Part shown: one piece after another, positions 8,402 to 16,459 of the stretch
Layout: each line of letters starts with the position of its first letter
Position numbering within the stretch: the first letter of the stretch is position 1
Source: Fodinibius sp051746985
Lineage (GTDB): Bacteria > Bacteroidota > Rhodothermia > Balneolales > Balneolaceae
Direction of reading: 5' to 3'
Assembly (NCBI GenBank): GCA_051746985.1
Contig: JBNJFP010000011.1
Coordinates: 25,724 to 89,723 of the forward strand
DNA length: 64,000 nt
Translations under genes and position numbers: made by a program
Notes under the pieces: model-generated
Seen by the model: the letters and a program-made list of their open reading frames with translations, nothing else
The model's database searches: none
Told to the model about the DNA's origin: nothing

Positions 8402-9733
8402 TTAAGGACATGTACCCCAGTCGGGGTGAAGGTTATCGTCACCCTCAAATCCGGCGCCGCGGGCAAAAGATGATGGTTCGGTATCTATCTCCTCCACACA
8501 CCAGCTGCTGAGATCCTGTTTGAAAGACCTGGCATTATGAAACATTCCCCCCATATACGTTACGCTACTCACGTCCCATTTGCCGATATCCTGATTGAAG
8601 GAGTCGGCATCAGCAAACATAGACCCCATAATCGTTACGCTTCCGACATCCCAGCTTCCGATGTCTTGATCAAAGTCCGTAGCACTATCAAACATTGACC
8701 TCATATCCGTTACGTTGCTGACGTCCCAATTGCTTATATCTTGATTAAATGCAAATGCGCTCGCAAACATAAAACTCATATTAGTCACGTTGCTAACATC
8801 CCAGCCGCCGATATCTACGTTAAAGGAGCTGGAGCTGGAACCTTCAAACATACGCTCCATATTTGTTACACTGCTGACGTCCCAGTGGCTGATATCTTCA
8901 TTGAAGTCTATGGCACCAGCAAACATACCCCCCATATTTGTTACACTGCTGACATCCCAATGACTGATATCCTCGTTGAAGTCCGTGGTAAACTCAAACA
9001 ACTCCTCCATATCCGTAATGCCACTCGTGCAGGTGGTGGCCGCATTATCTGGGGTGATCTGGTCGGCGGTGCGCTTGGTGTATTCCGTCCCATCTACGGT
9101 TCCGGTATCTCCAGTCTCGGCTTCGGAGCATTGTATCGTTATACCATTTTCGGCCAAGTAAAATAATTCTTCATCCTCTTCAAACACGGCCGTTACTTCT
9201 TTGGGATCATCCACCGTTATTTCTTCCGGATTGTCAGTGCTTTCCACATCGCCTTTCCACTCAACAAACTCGTATCCCTCGGCGGGCTCGGCCGTGAGTT
9301 CTACCACAGTGCCGTGCTCATAGTCTTTTGATTTTTCTTCCACGACCTTTTCTTCTACGTCACCTTCGCCTTCGGTATCAATGGTAAGTTTGTACTCTTT
9401 TTTCTCAAAGTTAGCCGTCAGCTCGTAGTCCTGGTCCATGGTGAGTGAGAGGGGGTTATCCGAACTTTCTTCATCGCCGGTCCACTCGACAAACTGGTAT
9501 TCATCTTCCGGCTCGGCTTCCACTTCCACCTCGTCGCCTTCTTCATAGGTGTCATCCAAATCAGAGATGCTGCCCGCATCCGAAGGGCTTACATCCACCG
9601 AAATTTCATACGTGGTGGGTTCGTCGCTGCCGTTATCACCGTTATCCGGGTTGGGGTCGGTGCTCGAATCCCCGCAGGCGGCAAGCGCTATTGTGATCAG
9701 GGCTATCATCGAAAAGAGTAGTAGTCGTTTCAT
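8402..9733 (-). CDS. BspA-like (DUF285) surface lipoprotein, paralog 2
   Basis: 443 residues, the shortest of the three paralogs. The lipobox is LAACGDSS (Cys20), followed by a D/N-rich linker. There are two InlB-type B-repeats (about residues 40-190) and then six 25-residue DUF285 units plus the terminal capped unit with WCVEEID. Two successive DUF285 units share an identical 16-residue core (FNEDISHW through VTNM), so internal expansion looks recent. Its upstream 96 bases match those of paralog 3 with only three changes, while its N-terminal protein sequence is closest to paralog 1. The array therefore appears mosaic. No clear terminator follows; the segment at 8355-8400 keeps only half of the hairpin found after the other two. 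Cell-surface binding is the likely but unproven role. Confidence 0.9.
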   Translation of the reverse strand: MKRLLLFSMIALITIALAACGDSSTDPNPDNGDNGSDEPTTYEISVDVSPSDAGSISDLDDTYEEGDEVEVEAEPEDEYQFVEWTGDEESSDNPLSLTMDQDYELTANFEKKEYKLTIDTEGEGDVEEKVVEEKSKDYEHGTVVELTAEPAEGYEFVEWKGDVESTDNPEEITVDDPKEVTAVFEEDEELFYLAENGITIQCSEAETGDTGTVDGTEYTKRTADQITPDNAATTCTSGITDMEELFEFTTDFNEDISHWDVSSVTNMGGMFAGAIDFNEDISHWDVSSVTNMERMFEGSSSSSFNVDIGGWDVSNVTNMSFMFASAFAFNQDISNWDVSNVTDMRSMFDSATDFDQDIGSWDVGSVTIMGSMFADADSFNQDIGKWDVSSVTYMGGMFHNARSFKQDLSSWCVEEIDTEPSSFARGAGFEGDDNLHPDWGTCP

Positions 9734-9829
9734 AATCGTTGTGTTTTAAATGTGCATTAATGGGATTCCTATCAATTATGGTTCCATCCCTACATTTATA
9801 ATGCGTAATGCCAAGCAAAATCAACTCAT
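9734..9829 (-). repeat. Duplicated 96-bp leader/promoter region, copy 1
   Basis: This 96-bp segment directly upstream of paralog 2 matches 11781-11876, upstream of paralog 3, at 93 of 96 positions. Identity continues into the first codons. On the minus strand it contains a TATAAATG box (9793-9800) about 60 bases before the ATG, with a TTTTG 15 bases further upstream, a plausible Bacteroidota-type promoter. The two genes are therefore probably controlled alike. Confidence 0.75.
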
Positions 9830-9865
9830 AATTTTTTTCTAATGGCTTCACTTTCCATTCCCCAT

Positions 9866-9895
9866 AAAAAAAGGCGGCCCGAAAGCCGCCTTTTT
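9866..9895. terminator. Terminator after paralog 3
   Basis: A perfect stem GGCGGC (9873-9878) / GCCGCC (9885-9890), extended by five A/T pairs on each side, encloses a six-base loop. The A and T tracts make it usable in both directions. It lies about 25 bases past the stop of the 9921-11780 gene and insulates paralog 2 from paralog 3. Confidence 0.9.
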
Positions 9896-9920
9896 GTTTA
9901 TTGATATGGATAAAACTTTA

Positions 9921-11780
9921 TTACGGGCAGTTGCCCCAGTCGGGTGTATTGGAATCCTCGAGGGCTGAACTTCCGCCGTTAAATCCACCTGAATCGGAAT
10001 CTATTTCCTCAACACACCAGCCGGTGAGATCGTGGTTAAATATAGTGGCATTATAAAACATATAGCCCATAGTCGTTACGTTGCTTACGTCCCAGTTGCC
10101 GATATCCTGGTCAAACGCATCTGCATTCCTAAACATCCAACTCATATCCGTCACCTTACTGACGTCCCAGCCGCTGATATCCCCGTTGAACACTTCTGCA
10201 CCATCAAACATATGTTCCATGTCGGTTACATTACTTACATCCCAGTTTCCGATATCCTGATTGAACGCTTCTGCAGACCTAAACATATAGCTCATATCCG
10301 TTACGTTTCTAACGTCCCAGTCGCCAATATCTTGGTTGAACGCATCTGCATTACTAAACATAAGGTTCATGTCCGTTACACTGCTAACATCCCAGCTGCC
10401 AATATCTTGGTTGAACACATCTGCACTGAGAAACATACGCTCCATATTCGTTACGTTGCTAACGTCCCAGCTGCCAATATCCGCATTGAAATCTTCAGCA
10501 TCAACAAACATCGAATCCATGGCCGTTACATTACTGACATCCCAATTACTTATATCTTGGTTAAAACTGTGGGTATCTTCCAGCAGCTTAGACATATCCG
10601 TAACGGGTGTAGTACATGCCCTGGTAACATCCTCTCCATTATCAATCATTTGCTCCAGGGTGGATCGATCTACGGCCTCATACTCCGTACCATACTTCTC
10701 ACCGTTTAAGATTCCTTTATCCCCGGGTTCCGCTTCGGGACATACCACTGTTTCCCCGTTTTTGGCGGTGTAAAACAGGGGTTCTTCTTTAAAAAAAGCC
10801 TTAATATCCCGTTCCGAATGCACCGTTACACTTATCTCGGGCGTGGTGCCGGAGATTTCTCCCGCCCATTCTTTAAAGTCCCAGTTGTCGTCGGGGTCGG
10901 CGGTAAGGGTAACTTTACTGCCATATTCATATTCACTTTCGTCTGGATCTTTGGCAACCGAACCTTCGCCCTGAATATCAGGGGCCAGGGCAAATGTTTT
11001 GCGCTCGAATACCGCCGTTACCGTCTTTGCGGTATCCACGGTAACTTGGGCGGGATTGTCGGATCCTTCCAGGTCATCTTTCCATTCCACAAATTCCCAT
11101 CCTTCGGCTGCGCTGGGATCGAGCTCTACCACATCCCCGTACTCATAGTCTTTGGCTTTCGATATCACCTGCTCGGATACGGCCCCGCTGCCATCTGTTC
11201 TTACGTTTAACTTATAGTCTTTCTTTTCAAATACGGCGGTCACCTCTTTAGGATCATCCACGGTAACCTGTGCCGGATTATCGGTTTCTTCCACATCGCC
11301 GGTCCATTCCACAAACCTGTAGCCTTCGGCCGGACTGGCGGTGAGCTCGACCACAGTTCCGTCTTCATACTCTTTGGATTTTTCCTCTACCACTTGTTCC
11401 TGGACGGTTCCCTCACCTTTGGTGTCCACGGTTAGCTCGTACTCTTTTTTCTCAAAGTTGGCCGTCAGGTTATAGTCTTCATTTACCGTAAGGGGCAGCG
11501 GGTTGCTTTCAAACTCCACATCGCCCGTCCAACCGGTAAATACATAGTCATCTTCCGCATTGGCGTACACCTGAATCTCTTTGCCTTCCTCGTATTCCGT
11601 CTCTGAATCAGGCGTAATACTGCCGGCATCCGAGGGTGAAGCATCCACCGAAACCGTGTAGGTTGCCGGTTCGTCGCTATCGTCATCATTACCCGAATCG
11701 GGGCCCGTGCTCGAATCGCCACATGCAGCGAGCATAAAAGTGACCATTGCTGTAATCAAAAAAAGTAGTAGTCGTTTCAT
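9921..11780 (-). CDS. BspA-like (DUF285) surface lipoprotein, paralog 3
   Basis: 619 residues and first in the order of transcription of the array. Signal peptide with lipobox LAAC (Cys20) and a short acidic linker. Four InlB-type B-repeats span about residues 40-330, one more than paralog 1 and two more than paralog 2. A short divergent spacer follows, then seven 25-residue DUF285 units (FNQDIxxWDVSNVTDM) and the capped WCVEEID end. A separate terminator and its own copy of the duplicated leader indicate an independent transcript. The B-repeats differ from one another more than those of paralogs 1 and 2 do, so this could be the oldest copy. Surface exposure and ligand binding are inferred from family. 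Confidence 0.9.
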   Translation of the reverse strand: MKRLLLFLITAMVTFMLAACGDSSTGPDSGNDDDSDEPATYTVSVDASPSDAGSITPDSETEYEEGKEIQVYANAEDDYVFTGWTGDVEFESNPLPLTVNEDYNLTANFEKKEYELTVDTKGEGTVQEQVVEEKSKEYEDGTVVELTASPAEGYRFVEWTGDVEETDNPAQVTVDDPKEVTAVFEKKDYKLNVRTDGSGAVSEQVISKAKDYEYGDVVELDPSAAEGWEFVEWKDDLEGSDNPAQVTVDTAKTVTAVFERKTFALAPDIQGEGSVAKDPDESEYEYGSKVTLTADPDDNWDFKEWAGEISGTTPEISVTVHSERDIKAFFKEEPLFYTAKNGETVVCPEAEPGDKGILNGEKYGTEYEAVDRSTLEQMIDNGEDVTRACTTPVTDMSKLLEDTHSFNQDISNWDVSNVTAMDSMFVDAEDFNADIGSWDVSNVTNMERMFLSADVFNQDIGSWDVSSVTDMNLMFSNADAFNQDIGDWDVRNVTDMSYMFRSAEAFNQDIGNWDVSNVTDMEHMFDGAEVFNGDISGWDVSKVTDMSWMFRNADAFDQDIGNWDVSNVTTMGYMFYNATIFNHDLTGWCVEEIDSDSGGFNGGSSALEDSNTPDWGNCP

Positions 11781-11876
11781 AATCGTTGTGTTTTAAATGT
11801 GCATTAATGGGATTCCTATCAATTGTAGTTCCATCCCTACATTTATAATGCGTAATGCCAAGCAAAATCGACTCAT
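11781..11876 (-). repeat. Duplicated 96-bp leader/promoter region, copy 2
   Basis: Partner of 9734-9829 with three base differences. The same candidate -7 box (TATAAATG on the minus strand) sits at 11840-11847, again 60 bases before the ATG, so spacing is conserved exactly. Confidence 0.75.
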
Positions 11877-12137
11877 TTTTTTGTTTTTAGCTCGGTTATG
11901 GGCCAACCATTCTCTCCAAATTCCTCAGGATAGATAGTTTTTTGTTCTTGGATGGCGGACGATTAGGCAATAAGGGCTTTTGCAATAAAGTGTTTCGGAG
12001 GGCATCTGATTCGCTGGAAACCTGATAATGAAAACTATTCCAGCCACTGTAAAATATTCAGTTTTCTCATCCAAAAATGACTTCTGCATTCTTCTGACCC
12101 GCCATTATTTTTTGCAGATAACCCTTATTATCCTTTT
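11877..12137. other. Intergenic, no gene seen
   Basis: Together with the leader copy this makes a 357-base gap between paralog 3 and the next minus-strand gene. I see no reading frame with a credible start, no strong hairpin with a T-run and no repeat shared with the rest of the window. Confidence 0.5.
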
Positions 12138-12692
12138 TCATAAATTAAAATAGGCCGCTTGCTCTTGAGGGATATGCACATCGGGATTTCGTTCACTGAT
12201 AAACCGCATGATATCGGCAATATCATCTACTTTAAGGGTAATGGAAGCTGATTGGGCGCCCAAAAGTTTTTTAAATGATGATCCGCCTTTTGACTGATAC
12301 AGCAGGTGATAACTGGTGGAAAAATCGAACAGTGCTTCATCCTCATCACGGGGAAAATGGGGAGCAAATTTCAAGGTGGTAATTTTACCTACAGGAATTT
12401 TTAGGGTATCGGTATGCACATCTCCTTTTTTAATATCGATAACCAGCTGATTGTCTTTAAAATAAAGAATAAAATGATACAGAGGCTCAGAAACTTTGAT
12501 GATCCCCCAAAAGCTAATCCCGAAAAGTCCCAGCGCCAAAAGTTGTCGTACGTTAAATGGGTACCAATCGGTAGTCACAAACGAGCCAATAAGCAGGTAG
12601 GTGCCTGCAGCCGTGGTAAAGAGGATGATTAATCCCCAAAAAAGGTGGTTGCTTTCTTCAAATACATGCAGTTCTTTATGCCTCATTGTCAT
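12138..12692 (-). CDS. Unknown protein with two membrane helices and a C-terminal soluble domain
   Basis: 184 residues from the ATG at 12692. An in-frame TTG lies four codons upstream, and a second ATG two codons downstream (12686) is equally possible. Two hydrophobic segments near the N-terminus (HLFWGLIILFTTAAGTYLLI and LLALGLFGISFWGII) are separated by a short loop. The remaining ~115 residues are rich in beta-strand patterns (DNQLVIDI, DTLKIPVGKITTLKF), reminiscent of the bacterial PH-like domains that often follow paired helices. The link to PH domains is inference from shape only. The gene is divergent from gatB with a 100-base gap and stands alone. No catalytic motif is visible. Confidence 0.7.
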   Translation of the reverse strand: MTMRHKELHVFEESNHLFWGLIILFTTAAGTYLLIGSFVTTDWYPFNVRQLLALGLFGISFWGIIKVSEPLYHFILYFKDNQLVIDIKKGDVHTDTLKIPVGKITTLKFAPHFPRDEDEALFDFSTSYHLLYQSKGGSSFKKLLGAQSASITLKVDDIADIMRFISERNPDVHIPQEQAAYFNL

Positions 12693-12792
12693 TGCATTAG
12701 GCAATATCGATTTTATATCAGAATGATTAATAAAAGTCCCAGACGTTTAATATCTTTCGCCATCAAAATAAAACAAGTAATAAATTGAAGTG

Positions 12793-14244
12793 ATGAGCAG
12801 TTCGGTCAACGATAAGTACGAAGCAGTTATTGGACTTGAAGTCCATGCCCAACTCTTAACAGAAAGTAAGGCTTTTGCCCCGGTTTCAACAGAATTTGGA
12901 GGATCGCCCAACACGCAGGTTACTCCGCTCTGCCTGGGACATCCGGGAACGTTGCCGGTGCTGAATGAAAACCTGGTACGTTATATCATTAAAATGGGGC
13001 TGGCTACCAACTGTAGCATCGCACGAAAATCAATTTTTGCCCGCAAAAACTATTTTTATCCCGATCTGCCCAAAGGATATCAGATTTCGCAGTACGAAAC
13101 GCCCATCTGTCACGATGGAAATATCACTATTACTACTGATGAAGTAGAGAAAGAAATCGGTATTACTCGCATCCACATGGAAGAGGACGCCGGGAAATCT
13201 ATCCACGATCAGGACCCGTTTAATACCCTTATTGACCTAAATCGTGCTGGTGTGCCGCTTATCGAAATTGTATCAGAGCCAGATTTACGAACACCCAAAG
13301 AAGCTTACGAGTATTTGAAGCGCATCAAGCAGATTGTGCAATACCTCGAAATTTGCGACGGAAATATGGAGGAGGGAAGCCTGCGATGCGATGCCAACGT
13401 TTCGGTGCGTCCTAAGGGACAAGAAAAATTCGGAACGCGAACGGAGCTTAAAAATATGAACTCGTTCCGGAACGTGGAGCGAGCTATTGAATTTGAAATT
13501 GAACGGCAGATAGACCTTATCGAGTCGGGCGGTGAAGTGGTGCAACAAACGCTGCTCTGGGACGCCAACAAGATGGAAACGCGCATGATGCGTTCCAAAG
13601 AGGAAGCCCACGATTACCGCTATTTCCCTGAACCGGATATTCCGCCGGTTATGGTGACCGATGATATGCTCAGTGAGATAAAGGCCGAACTGCCAGAGAT
13701 GCCGGATGTACGCAAGCAGCGCTTTATAGATGAGTTTGGGATGAGTGACGATGATGCCCAGACGCTAACCGAAGATCGCTACCTGGCGGATTATTATGAA
13801 GATGTGCTGGATCATGTTGATAGTCCCAAGGCTGTATCGAATTTAATATTGACAGAAGTGTTGCGCACACTAAACGATCAAAGCATTACTATTACGGATT
13901 TTACGGTTTCTGCCGAACGGTTGGCCGGACTTGTACAACTCCGAGAGGATGATAAAATAAATTCATCGGCGATGACGGAGATCTATAACGCCATGCTCGA
14001 AGAGGATAAAGATGCTGAAGCGCTTGCCAAAGAGATGAATTTGATTCAGGTTTCAGATACTGGATTTTTGGAACCTATCGTGGATAAAGTAATTGAGCAA
14101 CATCCCGAAGAGGTAGAACGGTATCGCGATGGCAAAAAGGGGTTGATTGGCTTTTTTATTGGTCAGGTAATGCAGCGTTCGCAAGGCAAAGCCAATCCAC
14201 AAATGGTGCGTGAGATGATAAGCGAACGTCTTGAAAATGAATAA
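12793..14244 (+). CDS. gatB: Asp-tRNA(Asn)/Glu-tRNA(Gln) amidotransferase subunit B
   Basis: 483 residues from ATG 12793 (a GTG directly before it is the alternative). GatB is the kinase/tRNA-binding subunit of GatCAB, which converts mischarged Glu-tRNA(Gln) or Asp-tRNA(Asn) into the amidated form in the cytoplasm. Clear family landmarks are VIGLEVHAQL near the start, ARKNYFYPDLPKGYQISQYE, the RDANV-like LRCDANVSVRP and the YRYFPEPDIPP block, followed by a C-terminal helical YqeY-like tail ending near QVMQRSQGKANP. Length is usual for the family. gatA and gatC are not in this window, so the complex is encoded at separate loci. A lipoprotein gene follows after 37 bases and may share the transcript. 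Confidence 0.97.
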   Translation: MSSSVNDKYEAVIGLEVHAQLLTESKAFAPVSTEFGGSPNTQVTPLCLGHPGTLPVLNENLVRYIIKMGLATNCSIARKSIFARKNYFYPDLPKGYQISQYETPICHDGNITITTDEVEKEIGITRIHMEEDAGKSIHDQDPFNTLIDLNRAGVPLIEIVSEPDLRTPKEAYEYLKRIKQIVQYLEICDGNMEEGSLRCDANVSVRPKGQEKFGTRTELKNMNSFRNVERAIEFEIERQIDLIESGGEVVQQTLLWDANKMETRMMRSKEEAHDYRYFPEPDIPPVMVTDDMLSEIKAELPEMPDVRKQRFIDEFGMSDDDAQTLTEDRYLADYYEDVLDHVDSPKAVSNLILTEVLRTLNDQSITITDFTVSAERLAGLVQLREDDKINSSAMTEIYNAMLEEDKDAEALAKEMNLIQVSDTGFLEPIVDKVIEQHPEEVERYRDGKKGLIGFFIGQVMQRSQGKANPQMVREMISERLENE

Positions 14245-14281
14245 TTAGGTCTTAGCTAACAAAGGGATTCTAATCACACAT

Positions 14282-15652
14282 ATGTTCAAAAAATATAGTC
14301 TTTTTCTGGCATTCCTCATCACAATAGTAGGTTGGGGATGCTCCGCTGAATCTGATCACAAGCAAGCACATATCTCTGGAAGTTTTACGGTTGCCGATTC
14401 GTCTGACGAAAATACCGACTATTCAGACATCGGTTTTACGATTATTCAGGAAGATACGGCAGGCGAAATTACGGATACCCTTTTTCATGCGGTAACTGAT
14501 TCAAACGGCAGTTTTTCTGGTACGGCAACATTTCAGGAAAAACAGCAATATCCGATGACTATCAGTCGTAACGATAATGACATCGGACGTGGTGGCATTA
14601 TTTTGGCTGAAGGCGACTCCGTTTTTATAACAGGACAGCTTCCCGATGTGGCGAATACCTTAAACATTTCTTCCCGCGAGCATGAAGCTATGGAAAAGTT
14701 CCAGCAACTTGGCACTAACTTTCGACAAGTAATGGAGTTTGCCCGCGCGGGACAAATCACCGGTGATTCCCTACGCAATGAGCTGCAGAAGTGGAGCAAT
14801 TTGTACTGGGATGTTTATGAAGAAGAGGAGGGAACGTTTGCCTCGTATCTTTCGGCCCGGGAATCGATTAAAATTTTAGAGGATTTGGATCAACCTGAGA
14901 TGATGAATCGCATCCGTGTGGTGGATAATCATGATGATCTCAGTGATTTGGGTGCTACCCGCGGGAAACGGTATTTGGCCCAAAATGAAGGGCTTACTTC
15001 TGCGCTTACCTACCTCGACTCGCTTGCAAATGTTACCGAGTCCGAAGCCCCCTCAAAACGTATTGCCATGGAAAAGGTTAAGCTCTTATACGACAGTGCG
15101 CGTGTAGATGCGGCCCAGCGCGAACTCGACCAGTTTAAAAAACAGTTTTCCGAAGATACCTCATCCAATGAGTGGGTAGAATCGATGAGCTATGACTTGA
15201 ATTATTTATCACCTGGCGAAACCATTCCGGATTTCCAATTTGCGCATAATGGTTCGTCGATCAGTCGCGATTCCATGATAGGCCAGCCTTATATCCTGGA
15301 AATAACCCGATTGAGCAATAACTTGTATCAGGATCAGTTTGATCGAACCGTTGTCATCCACAGTATATATAAAAATTACGGCTTGCAGGTGGTTACCATA
15401 CCGCTTGACGAAAACCAGGTTACCGTCGATGCCTTTTTTGAGGAGCGCGTAAAACCCTGGCCCGTCGCCGACGCAGAAACGTTTGATCGCGATACGCTAC
15501 TGGAACAATTTAATATTCGCTTGATACCCACCCGATTTTTGATCGATAAGGATGGCAAAATAGTACGCAAGTATGTAGGTAACGAATATGATGATGTCAT
15601 TCAGGGCATTCAACAAATTTTAAACAATAAAGAAGAGGAACCTCCGTCATGA
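14282..15652 (+). CDS. Thioredoxin-fold lipoprotein lacking the CxxC site
   Basis: 456 residues. Signal peptide with lipobox VGWGC (Cys20). Residues about 30-115 resemble the DUF4369-type beta domain common in Bacteroidota TlpA-like proteins (GSFTVADS, DGSFSGTATF-like strands). A helical middle leads to a C-terminal thioredoxin-like domain (about 315-450) with GxPYILEI, a strand VVTIPLD, the cis-Pro-like IRLIPTRFLIDKDGKIV and a final helix. Where active members have WCxxC, this protein has ITRLSNNLY with no cysteine, so disulfide exchange is unlikely and a structural or binding role is more probable. The stop codon overlaps the tpiA start by four bases (ATGA), so the two are translationally coupled. 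Confidence 0.85.
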   Translation: MFKKYSLFLAFLITIVGWGCSAESDHKQAHISGSFTVADSSDENTDYSDIGFTIIQEDTAGEITDTLFHAVTDSNGSFSGTATFQEKQQYPMTISRNDNDIGRGGIILAEGDSVFITGQLPDVANTLNISSREHEAMEKFQQLGTNFRQVMEFARAGQITGDSLRNELQKWSNLYWDVYEEEEGTFASYLSARESIKILEDLDQPEMMNRIRVVDNHDDLSDLGATRGKRYLAQNEGLTSALTYLDSLANVTESEAPSKRIAMEKVKLLYDSARVDAAQRELDQFKKQFSEDTSSNEWVESMSYDLNYLSPGETIPDFQFAHNGSSISRDSMIGQPYILEITRLSNNLYQDQFDRTVVIHSIYKNYGLQVVTIPLDENQVTVDAFFEERVKPWPVADAETFDRDTLLEQFNIRLIPTRFLIDKDGKIVRKYVGNEYDDVIQGIQQILNNKEEEPPS

Positions 15653-16419
15653 GAAACTTTTTAATTGCCGGTAACTGGAAAATGAATTGTGGCCCTAAAG
15701 ATACTTCAACACTTTTGCAGGGTATTAAAAACAAGACCAATGGGGCACCCGATAATGTTGATGGATTGGTTTGTCCCCCAATGATTTCGTTGACAACAGC
15801 TTCAGTAGAGCTTCATGATATTCCGGGAGTTGCACTGGGAGCTCAAAATGTACATTTCGAAGATAATGGCGCTTTTACGGGAGAAGTAAGTACTGCAATG
15901 CTTAACGAAGTGAACTGCGAATATGTTATTTTGGGTCACTCCGAGCGACGCCAATATTTTGGAGAAACCGATAAGACGGTGAATGCAAAAGTCAACAAAT
16001 CGGTTAATGATGGATTAAAACCGGTAATCTGTGTGGGCGAATCGCTGGATCAACGCAAAGCCGGAGAACATAAGTTGCGGGTAAAAAAGCAAGTTCAGGC
16101 TGCACTCATTGGCATCGCAGAGGAAGATGCGGCCAATGTTGTTATTGCATATGAACCGATTTGGGCTATTGGAACAGGCGAAACAGCAACACCCGATCAG
16201 GCGCAGGAGATGCACAAAATGATTCGAGAAGTACTTGCCGAGTTGTACTCCGAGGACAATGCCGAAAGTATCCGCATTTTATATGGCGGAAGCATGAAGC
16301 CGCACAATGCCGAAGAGCTGCTGGCACAACCTGACGTTGATGGTGGACTCATTGGCGGTGCTTCGTTAAAGGCAGATAGCTTTACCGAAATAATGAACAT
16401 TGCTGCAGAACTTTCTTAA
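15649..16419 (+). CDS. tpiA: Triosephosphate isomerase
   Basis: 256 residues, the normal size. It interconverts dihydroxyacetone phosphate and glyceraldehyde 3-phosphate in glycolysis and gluconeogenesis. Visible landmarks are AGNWKMN at the start (substrate-binding Asn and Lys), the catalytic His in VILGHSERR, the catalytic Glu in VIAYEPIWAIGTG, and the phosphate-binding ILYGGSMKP and LIGGASL loops. The start codon overlaps the stop of the upstream lipoprotein, an odd partner for a glycolytic enzyme, and purD follows 40 bases later in the same direction. Confidence 0.98.
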   Translation: MRNFLIAGNWKMNCGPKDTSTLLQGIKNKTNGAPDNVDGLVCPPMISLTTASVELHDIPGVALGAQNVHFEDNGAFTGEVSTAMLNEVNCEYVILGHSERRQYFGETDKTVNAKVNKSVNDGLKPVICVGESLDQRKAGEHKLRVKKQVQAALIGIAEEDAANVVIAYEPIWAIGTGETATPDQAQEMHKMIREVLAELYSEDNAESIRILYGGSMKPHNAEELLAQPDVDGGLIGGASLKADSFTEIMNIAAELS

Positions 16420-16459
16420 CGGCAGTTGAACCCTGTTTAACAGAAAAAATATTATACTC

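Noticed and set aside
6556..10709. Long plus-strand open frames opposite the three BspA-like genes, with their own apparent repeats
   Set aside because: They mirror the 75-bp repeats of the minus-strand lipoproteins, lack start signals and known domains, and are explained by the repeat codon pattern.
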